DNA of 64,000 nucleotides from Cellulomonas phragmiteti (lineage in GTDB: Bacteria; Actinomycetota; Actinomycetes; Actinomycetales; Cellulomonadaceae): positions 248,001 to 312,000 of the forward strand of contig NZ_BONP01000001.1 of assembly GCF_016862775.1 (NCBI RefSeq), written 5' to 3'. Position 1 is the stretch's first letter. Each line of letters starts with the position of its first letter. The notes below the pieces were generated by a model. The model searched no databases. It was not told where the DNA came from and saw only the letters and a program-made list of their open reading frames with translations. Position numbers and translations under genes: made by a program. Positions 31,271 to 45,040 of this stretch are shown here, in pieces.

Positions 31271-33445
31271 GTGGACGTCGGTCTGGTCGGTCCGTACAAC
31301 GTCATCACCACGGTCATCGCGGTGGTGGCCGTCGCCGCACTCGGCACGGTCCTGGTCCTGCTGCGTCGGGAGCGCGCCCAGGCCCGACGCAACGCCGAGC
31401 TGGTGCGCGTCGCCGGGCAGCTCCACCGCCGCTACGACGCGCTGCAGCGGGTCACGAGCGAGGGCGTCCTGGTGCAGTCCCGGGACGGCGAGGTGCTGGA
31501 CCTCTCGGAGCGCGCGGCACAGATCCTGGGGGTCACGCGCGACTCGGTCGTCGGGATGCCGGTGTCGCGGATGCCCGTCGTGCTCCTCGACGACCGGGGC
31601 CTCGCGGTGAACCCGGGGCTCGTCCTGGCGCGGCACGACGTGGAGGGCGAGGAGCGCACGACGGTCGTCACGCTCGTCCCGCCGGGGCCGGGTGCGCGCC
31701 CGTCGGTCGTGCAGGTCACGAGCCGCACGATGCCCGCCGACGACGACGGGAGCGTCGGTGTGCTGACGACGATCGTCGACATCACGGCCCGGCACGACGT
31801 CGAGGTCGCGCTGTCCCGCAGCGAGACGCAGTTCCGCGTGGCGATGGAGAACGCCCCGATCGGCATGGCGCTGGTCGACCTCGAGTGGCGCATCACCGAG
31901 GCCAACGTCGCGCTGGCCGAGCTGCTCGGGACGCACGCGTCCGCCCTGCGGGGCTACCGCATCGACGAGCTCAGCGCGCCCGAGGACCGTGCGTCCCAGC
32001 GGATGGAGATGGACAAGCTGCTCGGCGGCGGGCAGCAGCGGTTCTCGCTGGAGATGCGCTGCCGCCGCGCGGACGAGCAGCTCGTGTGGGTCGTCCTCGA
32101 CGCGGCGCTCGTGCGGGCCGCGGACGGCCGCGCCGACCACTTCGTCGTCCAGGTGCGCGACGCCACGGAGTCGAAGATGCAGGCCGAGATGCTCACGCAC
32201 CGGGCCATGCACGACCCGCTCACCGGGCTCGCGAACCGCACCCTGCTGCAGGAGGTCCTGCAGGCGGCCCTCGCCCAGCCGGGCGCCGTCGACCGGATCG
32301 CCGTGCTCGCGTGCGACCTCGACGGCTTCAAGGCGATCAACGACCGGTACGGGCACGCTGCCGGCGACGACATCCTCGTGCACGTCGCCGGGGTGCTGCG
32401 GGCGGCCTCGGCCGGCAACGGCACCGTCGCGCGGCTCGGGGGTGACGAGTTCGTCGTCGTGCTGCAGGACGTGCACGCCGCCAAGGCCGTGTTCGAGGTC
32501 GCCAACGAGATCCACTCGGGTCTCGCCGAGCCGGTGCGGGTGGGCCGTCGGCGTCTCGGTGTGGGGGCCAGCGTCGGGATCGCGCTCGCCGAGCCGCACC
32601 TCGTCGAGGCGGGGGCGCCGACCCTGCTCGCCGCGGCCGACGCCGCGCTGTACCGCGCCAAGCAGACCGGGCGCGGGCGCACCGAGGTGTACGACACGTC
32701 GATGGAGCTCGCCGCACCGTCCAACGTGCACCGCGAGCTGGTGCAGGCGATCGAGGCGGGCGAGATGGTCGTGCACTACCAGCCGATCGTCGACCTGTCC
32801 GACGGGCACGTCGTCGGGTACGAGGCGCTCGTGCGCTGGCAGCACCCGCACCGCGGCCTGCTGCTGCCCGGCGCCTTCCTGCCGCAGGTGCAGGAGGCCG
32901 GCGTCTCGGTGCTCCTGGGGCAGCTGGTCGCCAGCCGCGTCGTGGAGTTCCTCGCGACCCACGCGGACGACGGGCGGTGGGTCTCCGTCAACGTGTCCGC
33001 GGACCAGCTCGGGGACTCCGAGCTGGCGACCCGGTTGCTGCAGGACCTGTCGCGGCACCGGGTGACGGCCGGTCGGCTCGTCCTGGAGCTGACGGAGTCG
33101 TCGCTGGTCGCCTCGGGCACGCGGATCCGGCACGAACTCACGCAGCTGTCCGCGGCGGGCGTCCCGATCCTGCTGGACGACTTCGGCACGGGCGTCTCCC
33201 CGTTGTCCTACCTGCGGGACCTGCCGGTCGCGGGGGTCAAGCTCGACATGTCCTTCACGTCCGGGATCCCGCACGACCCGACCGCGGGCAAGGTCGTGCG
33301 GGCGCTGGGGGCCCTGGCGCGCGAGCTGGCGATGGTGACCATCGCGGAGGGCATCGAGTACGAGGAGCAGGCCGAGTTCCTGCGACGCAACGGGTGGCGG
33401 TACGGGCAGGGCTGGCTCTACGGCGGCGCGCGGCCCTTCGAGTGA
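31271..33445 (+). CDS. Membrane-anchored PAS-GGDEF-EAL cyclic di-GMP protein
   Basis: The 724-residue protein has one N-terminal transmembrane helix (about 10-30) and two PAS-like sensor domains (about 55-180 and 185-300). A GGDEF domain carries an intact RLGGDEF (390-394), and an EAL domain begins YEALVRW (518-520) with NVSADQL, ELTESSL, DDFGTG and AEGIE conserved. Both synthesis and breakdown of cyclic di-GMP are therefore possible. The product-inhibition RxxD site before GGDEF is absent. It starts 12 bases after ftsK, so co-transcription is likely. The signal sensed is unknown. Confidence 0.92.
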   Translation: MDVGLVGPYNVITTVIAVVAVAALGTVLVLLRRERAQARRNAELVRVAGQLHRRYDALQRVTSEGVLVQSRDGEVLDLSERAAQILGVTRDSVVGMPVSRMPVVLLDDRGLAVNPGLVLARHDVEGEERTTVVTLVPPGPGARPSVVQVTSRTMPADDDGSVGVLTTIVDITARHDVEVALSRSETQFRVAMENAPIGMALVDLEWRITEANVALAELLGTHASALRGYRIDELSAPEDRASQRMEMDKLLGGGQQRFSLEMRCRRADEQLVWVVLDAALVRAADGRADHFVVQVRDATESKMQAEMLTHRAMHDPLTGLANRTLLQEVLQAALAQPGAVDRIAVLACDLDGFKAINDRYGHAAGDDILVHVAGVLRAASAGNGTVARLGGDEFVVVLQDVHAAKAVFEVANEIHSGLAEPVRVGRRRLGVGASVGIALAEPHLVEAGAPTLLAAADAALYRAKQTGRGRTEVYDTSMELAAPSNVHRELVQAIEAGEMVVHYQPIVDLSDGHVVGYEALVRWQHPHRGLLLPGAFLPQVQEAGVSVLLGQLVASRVVEFLATHADDGRWVSVNVSADQLGDSELATRLLQDLSRHRVTAGRLVLELTESSLVASGTRIRHELTQLSAAGVPILLDDFGTGVSPLSYLRDLPVAGVKLDMSFTSGIPHDPTAGKVVRALGALARELAMVTIAEGIEYEEQAEFLRRNGWRYGQGWLYGGARPFE

Positions 33446-33472
33446 GGTGCGGCGCCCGTGGTCGCGGCGGCC

Positions 33473-34792
33473 TCAGCGGGTGCGGGGGACCACGACCGGC
33501 GCCGGACCGGTCGCCGCTGCCGGTGTGGCACGCTCGGGCGCCGCGGGGCCCGCGGCGCCCCGCACCAGCTCGAGCCGCCGCGCGACGCGGGCGGCGGGCA
33601 GCGACGCCGTGCCGTCGGGGATGTCGACGAGGGCGTGCACGCGGTGCCCGCCCGCGCGGTCGACGGTGATGGGCGTCCACTGCACCCCGGCGACCCGCGC
33701 CGGCCCCGCCGGCGTCCCCGCGGCGGGATCGGCACCGGTGGCGACGACCTCGGCGGTGAGCAGGAGACCCGACGCGGTGTCGGCCGCGCAGCACGCCTCG
33801 TCCTGGTTGGACACGTAGTTGCCCAGCCCGTAGGCCACCCACATGCCCACCCCGTCCGGCCCGCCGGCCAGGAGCTCGACGGGTTGCGGGACGTGCGCGT
33901 GATGCCCGATCACGAGGTCCACGGAGCCCGAGTCGGCGAGCTCCTGCGCGAGTGCGCGCTGCGTGTCGGTGGGTGCCGTGCGGTACTCGCTGCCCCAGTG
34001 CAGGCTGACGAGCACGAGGTCGGCACCTGCGGCGCGGGCCGCGGTCGCCCGGGTGACCAGGTCGTCCGCGTCGGTCAGCTGCACGGACCACGGCTTGTCG
34101 GGGTCGACGGGCATGCCGTTGGTCCCGTAGGTCGAGGCGAGGTGGGCCACCGTGACGGTGCGGCCGGCCCGCTCGAGGCGGTACAGCTGCGCCTGCGCGT
34201 CCTCGCCGGGTGACCGCGCCGTGCCGACGTGGCCGAGCCCGGCGCCGTCGAGCGCGTCGAGCGTCGCGCCGACCCCGGCCCAGCCGCGGTCGACGGAGTG
34301 GTTGGAGGCGGTCGAGCAGCCGTCCCAGCCCTGCGCGGCGAGCCCGTCCGCGAGCTGTGCCGGCGCCCCGAACACGGGGTACCCGGACGGGGCGGAGCCC
34401 TGGGGGGCGACCGGGACCTCGAGGTGGCACAACGCGAGGTCCGCGCTGCGCACCCAGGGATCCAGGGGCGTGAGCAGCGGGGTGAAGTCGTAGCCGTCCC
34501 CGGCGCGGGCGGACCGCAGCACGGGCAGGTGCGGCAGCACGTCACCCGCGGCGACGATGCTCAGCGCGACGTCGGGCTCGGCGGTGGGGACCGGGACAGG
34601 CGGGGCGGGCGGCGCCGGTGCCGACGTGTAGGCGCCCGCGACCGTGGGGACCGCACCCGGCAGGGACGGGGGAGCGGATGCGCCCAGGGCGCCCGCCGCT
34701 CCTGCGGAGCCGGCCAGGACGAGCCCGGTCAGGGCGGCCGCGACCGCGACCGGGAGCACCGGCCGGTGCGGTTCCCGGGCGTGACGTGGCAC
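33473..34792 (-). CDS. CapA family (poly-gamma-glutamate type) metallophosphatase-like protein
   Basis: The 439-residue protein has an N-terminal hydrophobic signal or anchor (VLPVAVAAALTGLVLAGSAG) and a Pro/Ala-rich linker. The PGA_cap domain follows: VALSIVAAGDVLPH, CSTASNHSVDRGWAG and LVIGHHAHVPQPVE, motifs of the calcineurin-like fold with predicted metal ligands. AYGLGNYVSNQ follows. Related proteins act in capsule or cell-envelope polymer synthesis, but many actinobacterial members are uncharacterised. It is exported. No other capsule genes are nearby. It converges with the cyclic di-GMP gene and diverges from pgsA. Confidence 0.85.
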   Translation of the reverse strand: MPRHAREPHRPVLPVAVAAALTGLVLAGSAGAAGALGASAPPSLPGAVPTVAGAYTSAPAPPAPPVPVPTAEPDVALSIVAAGDVLPHLPVLRSARAGDGYDFTPLLTPLDPWVRSADLALCHLEVPVAPQGSAPSGYPVFGAPAQLADGLAAQGWDGCSTASNHSVDRGWAGVGATLDALDGAGLGHVGTARSPGEDAQAQLYRLERAGRTVTVAHLASTYGTNGMPVDPDKPWSVQLTDADDLVTRATAARAAGADLVLVSLHWGSEYRTAPTDTQRALAQELADSGSVDLVIGHHAHVPQPVELLAGGPDGVGMWVAYGLGNYVSNQDEACCAADTASGLLLTAEVVATGADPAAGTPAGPARVAGVQWTPITVDRAGGHRVHALVDIPDGTASLPAARVARRLELVRGAAGPAAPERATPAAATGPAPVVVPRTR

Positions 34793-34890
34793 GCCGGGAG
34801 ACTAGTCGGTCATCCGTCCAGGTGAATGCCGCCGGACGGGTGACGACGTGGGTGGGCCGTCGGGCGGTCGGGGCCTGCCTGCGCGGCCCG

Positions 34891-34896
34891 TAGGCT
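34891..34896 (+). promoter_or_regulatory. Putative leaderless pgsA -10 element
   Basis: TAGGCT ends six bases before the pgsA GTG. Confidence 0.55.
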
Positions 34897-34902
34897 GGGC
34901 GC

Positions 34903-35496
34903 GTGGTCGCCGACGCTCCGTCCGTGTGGAACCCGGCCAACGTCGTCACGGTCCTGCGGATCGCCGTCGTGCCGGTCTTCGCCGTCGTGCTGCTCTCCGA
35001 CGGCGGGCACACCGTGGGTGGGCGGCTGCTCGCGACGGGGCTGTTCGTCGTGGCTGCCGCGTCCGACAGGCTCGACGGGTGGCTCGCCCGCAGGTCGGGC
35101 CAGGTGACCGACCTCGGCAAGCTCCTCGACCCGATCGCCGACAAGCTGCTCGTGGGCAGCGCACTCGTCCTGCTCTCGTGGCTCGGCGACCTGTGGTGGG
35201 CGGTGACGGTCCTCGTCCTGGTGCGCGAGCTCGGCATCACCGTCATGCGGTTCTTCCTGCTGAGGTACGTGGTGCTGCCCGCCTCGCGCGGCGGCAAGCT
35301 CAAGACGGTGCTCCAGGCCGTCGCGATCTCGCTGTACCTGCTGCCGCTGGCCGCCCTGCCCGCCGTCGTCGGCGTCCTCGCCGCGGTGGTCATGGGCGTC
35401 GCCGTGCTCGTCACCGTGCTCACCGGCGTCGACTACGTGCGTGACGCCGTGCGGATCCGCCGGACCGCCGGCCTGCCACCTGCTGCCGGCCTGTGA
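34903..35496 (+). CDS. pgsA: CDP-diacylglycerol-glycerol-3-phosphate 3-phosphatidyltransferase
   Basis: PgsA makes phosphatidylglycerol phosphate, the precursor of phosphatidylglycerol and cardiolipin. The 197-residue membrane protein has the CDP-alcohol phosphotransferase motif in the pattern D-x2-D-G-x2-A-R-x8-G-x3-D-x3-D, seen as SDRLDGWLARRSGQVTDLGK then LLDPIADK. About five hydrophobic helices surround it. The start WNPANVVTVLRI is typical. The stop overlaps the cinA GTG. pgsA-cinA-clgR is a conserved actinobacterial set. Confidence 0.95.
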   Translation: MVADAPSVWNPANVVTVLRIAVVPVFAVVLLSDGGHTVGGRLLATGLFVVAAASDRLDGWLARRSGQVTDLGKLLDPIADKLLVGSALVLLSWLGDLWWAVTVLVLVRELGITVMRFFLLRYVVLPASRGGKLKTVLQAVAISLYLLPLAALPAVVGVLAAVVMGVAVLVTVLTGVDYVRDAVRIRRTAGLPPAAGL

Positions 35497-35999
35497 CCGC
35501 GGTGCGCGACGCCGCAGCCCGGCTGCTCGCCGCGCTCGCCGGGCGCGGCTGGACGCTCGCCGTCGCGGAGTCGCTCACCGGAGGTCTCGTGACGGCGGCC
35601 CTCGTCGAGGTGCCCGGCGCCTCGGCGGTGCTCCGTGGCGGCGTCGTCGCCTACGCCACGGACCTCAAGGCGACGGTGCTCGGCGTCGACGCGGCGCTGC
35701 TGGCCGGGCGTGGCGCCGTCGACCCGCAGGTGGCGGCCGCGATGGCCACCGGGGTGCGGCACCGCCTGGGCGCCGACGTGGGACTCGCGACCACGGGCGT
35801 GGCCGGCCCCGACGGCCAGGACGGGCACCCGCCCGGCACCGTGCACGTCGCCGTGGCCGCACCCGGCTCGAGCCTGGTCCGCAGCCTCGAGCTGCCCGGC
35901 GGCCGCGCCGAGGTCCGGGCGGCCGCGTGCCTCGCGGTCCTGGTGCTGGCCGCCGAGGCCCTGGTGGACCCGGAACGGCAGCCGGACGCCCGCGCATGA
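35493..35999 (+). CDS. cinA: CinA C-terminal domain protein (nicotinamide-nucleotide amidohydrolase)
   Basis: The 168-residue product is the stand-alone PncC-type domain that deamidates nicotinamide mononucleotide in NAD recycling. It shows [38 protein letters not shown] and [20 protein letters not shown], all family hallmarks. The N-terminal molybdopterin-binding domain of full CinA is absent. GTG 35493 overlaps the pgsA stop as GTGA. clgR follows after about 200 bases. Confidence 0.92.
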   Translation: MTAVRDAAARLLAALAGRGWTLAVAESLTGGLVTAALVEVPGASAVLRGGVVAYATDLKATVLGVDAALLAGRGAVDPQVAAAMATGVRHRLGADVGLATTGVAGPDGQDGHPPGTVHVAVAAPGSSLVRSLELPGGRAEVRAAACLAVLVLAAEALVDPERQPDARA

Positions 36000-36093
36000 C
36001 GGGAACACGGGGCGGTGCGCTCGCGTTGGGTGGGGTGTGACGACGACCCGACCGCCGGTGCGCGGGACAGGAGCACGTGCGGGCGCTGCGCGG

Positions 36094-36099
36094 TACGGT
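36094..36099 (+). promoter_or_regulatory. Putative clgR -10 element
   Basis: TACGGT lies inside GGTACGGTGGTC (36092-36103). The same 12 bases occur upstream of recA at 45879-45890. Confidence 0.45.
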
Positions 36100-36105
36100 G
36101 GTCGT

Positions 36106-36127
36106 CTCCCGGCTCCACGGCCGGGAG
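36106..36127 (+). promoter_or_regulatory. Hairpin in the clgR leader
   Basis: CTCCCGGC and GCCGGGAG form a perfect 8-bp stem around TCCACG, at the expected 5-prime end of the clgR message. Confidence 0.35.
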
Positions 36128-36201
36128 CAGCCAGTGCGACGGGACCGCGGACCGCGGCACCGTCCGTCGACCGAGGACGTGACGTGAGGGGAGGAGCCCA
36201 G

Positions 36202-36564
36202 ATGGTCGTTCTGCGACGAGAGATCGGCGACGTCCTGCGGGACGCGCGCCAGCGCCAGGGGCGGACCCTGCGTGAGGTGTCCTCTGCGGCTCGTGTCTCC
36301 CTGGGGTACCTCAGCGAGGTCGAGCGTGGCCAGAAGGAGGCGTCGTCGGAGCTGCTCAGCAGCATCTGCGACGCGCTCGACGTCCCGCTGTCGCTCGTGC
36401 TGCGCGAGGTCAGCGACCGTGTCGCGGTGGCCGAGGGCCTGCTGATCCCCGACACCGTCCCGGCCGACCTGACGGCCTCCGCGGGTCTCGGTGGGGGCGA
36501 CCGCGCCATCGGCGGGGACGCAGGGTGGGCGATGTCGCGCTCGGAGCTCACGCCGGTCGGCTGA
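36202..36564 (+). CDS. clgR: ClgR-type XRE family transcriptional activator
   Basis: ClgR activates clp protease and stress genes in actinobacteria and is itself a Clp substrate. The 120-residue product has the helix-turn-helix in [20 protein letters not shown] and [20 protein letters not shown], matching the ClgR signature closely. A short C-terminal tail ends SRSELTPVG. The ATG follows GAGGAG five bases upstream. The pgsA-cinA-clgR order supports the name. The leader shares a 12-base promoter motif with recA. Confidence 0.88.
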   Translation: MVVLRREIGDVLRDARQRQGRTLREVSSAARVSLGYLSEVERGQKEASSELLSSICDALDVPLSLVLREVSDRVAVAEGLLIPDTVPADLTASAGLGGGDRAIGGDAGWAMSRSELTPVG

Positions 36565-36601
36565 GTCCGCCACCGGACGCCGCGTGCGGCCCCGGGTCGC
36601 C

Positions 36602-37423
36602 TCAGGCACGCCCGCGGACCTGGCAGCCCGGGCACCAGTACGCCTGGCGCTGCGTGGGCGGGGAGCCCACGTCGCCGCGCGCCACCCGTGCGCCGCAGCG
36701 CGGGCAGGACCGGCCTTCGCGCCCGTAGACGGACGCCGGCGGGCGACCGGTGGCCACCGACGTGCGCAGCAGCGCCCGGGCGGCGCGCAGCACCTCGTCG
36801 GCGTCGGTCACCGCGGCGGCGGGCGCCCACGGCCACCAGCCGCGCGCGAACAACGACTCGGCCATGAAGATGGTGCCGATCCCCACCACGACCCGTTGGT
36901 CGAGCAGCACCTCGGCGACGGGCCGCTCGCCCTGGGCGGCCCAGCGCCGCAGCGCCTCGTCGATGCCGGGCGTGGGCAGGTCGAGCACCGGGGGACCGGC
37001 CCACGGCACACCGGGCGTCGCGTCGAAGTCGCCGTCCAGGACGTCGGGGCCCAGGTGCCCCAGCAGGGAGCGCTCGGTGCTCGTGGGCACGACGTCGAGC
37101 ATGCCCAGCAGGTAGCCGACGGCCGTCCACCGGGAGTCGCCGAGCACGGCACGCACCTGGGGCGAGCGCGCCGCGGCCCGTCGCTCGGAGGTGGGGACGA
37201 TGCGCCACGTGCCGTCCATCCGCAGGTGGGTGTGCAGCGTCCGGCCGTCGTCGAACCGTGTCAGCAGGTGCTTGCCGTAGGGGCGGGTCCCCAGGACCGT
37301 GCGCCCCGTGAGGTCCACGGTCGCCGCGGTCGGCCACCGCAGGTCGGCACGCAGGAGGCGGTGCCCGGCCAGCGCGCGGTCGAGGTGGGCGGCGGTGCGC
37401 CGCAGGACGTCACCCTCCGGCAC
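36602..37423 (-). CDS. Fpg/Nei family DNA glycosylase/AP lyase
   Basis: The 273-residue enzyme removes oxidised bases. It starts MPEGDVL, giving the Pro1/Glu2 active site after Met removal, as in the Nei-like actinobacterial group. It has the H2TH region and the C-terminal zinc finger CPRCGARVARGDVGSPPTQR ending CPGC. The MPEGD start points to Nei2-type rather than Fpg (MPELP). It begins 18 bases after the lhr helicase gene and is probably in the same transcript, suggesting a DNA repair pair. Confidence 0.93.
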   Translation of the reverse strand: MPEGDVLRRTAAHLDRALAGHRLLRADLRWPTAATVDLTGRTVLGTRPYGKHLLTRFDDGRTLHTHLRMDGTWRIVPTSERRAAARSPQVRAVLGDSRWTAVGYLLGMLDVVPTSTERSLLGHLGPDVLDGDFDATPGVPWAGPPVLDLPTPGIDEALRRWAAQGERPVAEVLLDQRVVVGIGTIFMAESLFARGWWPWAPAAAVTDADEVLRAARALLRTSVATGRPPASVYGREGRSCPRCGARVARGDVGSPPTQRQAYWCPGCQVRGRA

Positions 37424-37441
37424 CGCGGGCTCCGGACGTCG

Positions 37442-42529
<5,088 letters not shown>

Positions 42530-42582
42530 CGGGACATTGTGTCGGCAGGGACCGACACGCGCGCGCCACCGGCTGCCGGTGG

Positions 42583-42588
42583 CAGGCT
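42583..42588 (+). promoter_or_regulatory. Putative leaderless -10 for the DUF3046 gene
   Basis: CAGGCT ends six bases before GTG 42595. Confidence 0.4.
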
Positions 42589-42594
42589 GGTGGG

Positions 42595-42837
42595 GTGAGG
42601 AACCGCGAGCTTGCCGAGCTGGTCGCCGACGTGCTGGGTCCCGTCGAGGGACGTCTGCTGATGGAGGAGCTCGTGCTCGGCGACCTCGGGGGTCGCACGG
42701 GTGCGGCGGCGCTGGCCGAGGGCGTCGAGCCGCGGGTGGTGTGGCACGCGCTGTGCGACGCGGTCGGCGTGCCCGAGTCCGCACGCTGGGGCACCGACCA
42801 CCGTCGGCAGGCGCCGCCGCGGCACGCCGGGCGCTGA
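42595..42837 (+). CDS. DUF3046 protein
   Basis: The 80-residue protein has the DUF3046 features: MEELVLGDLGGRTGAAALAE, then PRVVWHALCDAVGVPE followed by a basic tail. The function is unknown. In actinobacteria DUF3046 genes are usually close to recA, as here (3.2 kb upstream). The GTG follows a CAGGCT -10-like element. The next gene starts two bases after its stop, so it heads a likely operon. Confidence 0.85.
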   Translation: MRNRELAELVADVLGPVEGRLLMEELVLGDLGGRTGAAALAEGVEPRVVWHALCDAVGVPESARWGTDHRRQAPPRHAGR

Positions 42838-42838
42838 C

Positions 42839-45040
42839 GTGGGCCGCGCGGGGGCGCCGGGCGACGACGCGGACGGTCCGGCCGGTGGTGCGCCCCCGGT
42901 CGCCCGCCCGCCGCGCGCGCGGTGGCTGCCGCGGGCGTCCGACGCGGCGGACGCCGCGCTCTCGCTGGTCGTGACCGCGCTCGGGCTGGGCGCCGCCGTC
43001 GCCGTCGTGGACGGCGTCGGCGCGAGCGCACCGTGGGGGGTGCTGCTGGCGGCGCTCGCGGTCGCCGTCGGCGACCTCGTGCTGCGGGCGCCGCTGCGGC
43101 TGCTGGCGGCGGTCGGGGGCGCGGCCGGCGCGCTCGTCGCGGGCCTGACCGCGCAGCTGCTCGTCGCCTGGGGCGCCCTGCTCGTGGCACCGGGCCTCGA
43201 GGTGACGTCGGGCTGGGCCGTCCTGTGGGTGCTGCTGCTCACCGGGGTGGTGATGGCGACCGGACGGTGGCTGTGGGGCGCGAGCGACAACGCCTACGTC
43301 GTCGACGACGTCGTGCGGCGCGCGCGACGGCGGGCCCGCGCGGCGGGCGCCACGGGCGCGGCGGCGCGGCCGCCCGGTCTGCTCGTGGTCCAGCTCGACG
43401 GGGTCAGCGCACCGGTGCTCGACCAGGCCGTCGACGCCGGGCTCGTGCCGACGGTGCAGCGCTGGGTCGAGGCGGGCACCCACCGCCTCGAGGCGTGGTG
43501 GGCAGGTGTGCCGTGCACCACGCCGGCGGCCCACGCCGGCCTCCTGCACGGCGCGGCCGACCGGATCCCCGCCTTCCGGTGGTGGGACCGCGACCTCGGC
43601 CGGCTCGTGGTGACGAACCACCCGGACGACGCGGCGCTCGTGGAGGCGCGGCTGAGCGACGGCACCGGCCTGCTGGCGCACGGCGGCACCGCGGTCGCGA
43701 CCATGTTCTCGGGGGACGCGCGCGCCACCTACCTGGTGATGAGCCGCGGACGTCGGCACGGGCTGGGCCCCGGCCCCGGCTACGTGCGGGTGTTCGCCCG
43801 GCCGTTCGTCCTGGCGCGTGCCGTGACGCTGACGGTCGGGGAGGTGGTCAAGGAGCTCTACCAGGCGCGCCGGCAGGCCGTGCACGACGTGCGCCCCCGC
43901 GTGCCGCGCGGCGGGTGGTACGTGCTGCTGCGCGCCGTGAGCAACGTGCTGCTGCGCGACCTGGCGACGTCGCTCGTGGCCGACGCGCTCGTGCGCGGCG
44001 ACCCGACGGTGTTCGTCGACCTCGTCGACTACGACGAGGTCGCGCACCACGCAGGACCGACCCGACCCGAGTCGCTGCGGTCGCTCGAGGGGCTGGACCA
44101 GGTGCTGCGGGTGCTCGAGGGCGTCGTCCGCGTGGCGCCGCGCGCGTACGACCTGGTGGTGCTGTCCGACCACGGCCAGACGCTCGGCGCGACCTTCGAG
44201 CAGGTCGAGGGCCGCACGCTGCTGGACACGGTGCGCGCCCTCATGGCCGACCCGGGTGCACGCGGGTTGCAGAGCGCGGACGGCGAGGACTGGGGGCCGC
44301 TGAACGCCCTGCTCACCGGTGTGCTGGGCAGGCCGGGGGACCGTGTCGTGCTCGGCCCGGACGCCGGACCCGACCGGCGTCGGGGGCACGCCGGGCGGGA
44401 CGACGGCGCGCCGCGCGTCCGCGAGCACGGCCGCGCGCGGGCGGCGCAGCCCGGCGAGGTCCCGGACGTCGTGGTCGTCGGGTCGGGCAACCTCGGCCTC
44501 GTGTGGTTCCCCGACGGGCCGCGCCGGCTGCGGCTGGAGGACGTGCAGGAGCGGTGGCCCGGTCTCGTCGCCGGCCTGGCGGGCAGGCCCGCCGTCGGCG
44601 TGGTCGTCGTGGACTCGCGGACCCGCGGGCTCGTCGCCGTCGGCGCGCGGGGGCTGCGGCTCCTCGAGGCCGAGGGCGAGGTGGTGCAGGGCGAGGACCC
44701 GCTCGCGCCGTACCCGGGCCGGGCGCGGGCCGACCTCGTGCGCGCCGCGCGCCTGCCGGACACGGGCGACCTCCTCGTGGTGTCCGCCGTGGGTCCACGC
44801 GGCCAGGTGCACGCGTTCGAGGGGCAGGTCGGCTCGCACGGCGGCCTCGGTGGTGCGCAGAACCTCGCGTTCCTGCTCCACCCGGTCGGCCTCGTCGTCG
44901 ACGACGCGCGCCGCGAGGACGTCGACGGGCGTCGGATGCTCGTCGGGCCGGACGCGGTCCACGCCCAGCTCGTCACGTGGCAGGTGGAGCGCGGGCTGCG
45001 GCCTGCACCCGTGACGGCGCCGGGGCGGGCGGCCCCGTGA
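42839..45040 (+). CDS. Holin-like membrane domain fused to alkaline-phosphatase-superfamily hydrolase
   Basis: The 733-residue protein has an N-terminal block of about four hydrophobic helices (about 35-150) resembling the Phage_holin_4 family. A type I phosphodiesterase/alkaline phosphatase fold follows. Metal ligands appear intact: QLDG (Asp187), the nucleophile CTTP (Thr227), DYDEVAHHAG, LSDHGQ (Asp444) and GSHGG. The enzyme would face one membrane side and hydrolyse a phosphate ester, perhaps of a lipid or envelope polymer; the substrate is unknown. It lies between DUF3046 and an MBL hydrolase, coupled to the latter by GTGA. Nothing else suggests a prophage. Confidence 0.85.
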   Translation: MGRAGAPGDDADGPAGGAPPVARPPRARWLPRASDAADAALSLVVTALGLGAAVAVVDGVGASAPWGVLLAALAVAVGDLVLRAPLRLLAAVGGAAGALVAGLTAQLLVAWGALLVAPGLEVTSGWAVLWVLLLTGVVMATGRWLWGASDNAYVVDDVVRRARRRARAAGATGAAARPPGLLVVQLDGVSAPVLDQAVDAGLVPTVQRWVEAGTHRLEAWWAGVPCTTPAAHAGLLHGAADRIPAFRWWDRDLGRLVVTNHPDDAALVEARLSDGTGLLAHGGTAVATMFSGDARATYLVMSRGRRHGLGPGPGYVRVFARPFVLARAVTLTVGEVVKELYQARRQAVHDVRPRVPRGGWYVLLRAVSNVLLRDLATSLVADALVRGDPTVFVDLVDYDEVAHHAGPTRPESLRSLEGLDQVLRVLEGVVRVAPRAYDLVVLSDHGQTLGATFEQVEGRTLLDTVRALMADPGARGLQSADGEDWGPLNALLTGVLGRPGDRVVLGPDAGPDRRRGHAGRDDGAPRVREHGRARAAQPGEVPDVVVVGSGNLGLVWFPDGPRRLRLEDVQERWPGLVAGLAGRPAVGVVVVDSRTRGLVAVGARGLRLLEAEGEVVQGEDPLAPYPGRARADLVRAARLPDTGDLLVVSAVGPRGQVHAFEGQVGSHGGLGGAQNLAFLLHPVGLVVDDARREDVDGRRMLVGPDAVHAQLVTWQVERGLRPAPVTAPGRAAP

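Noticed and set aside
31271-33445. Loss of cyclic di-GMP activity in the PAS-GGDEF-EAL protein.
   Set aside because: GGDEF, EAL, DDFGTG and the expected glutamates all read intact, so a degenerate enzyme is not supported.
42839-43300. Phage holin domain as a sign of a prophage.
   Set aside because: No integrase, capsid, terminase, lysin or attachment site is nearby. The domain is fused to a phosphatase and sits in conserved recA-linked gene order.
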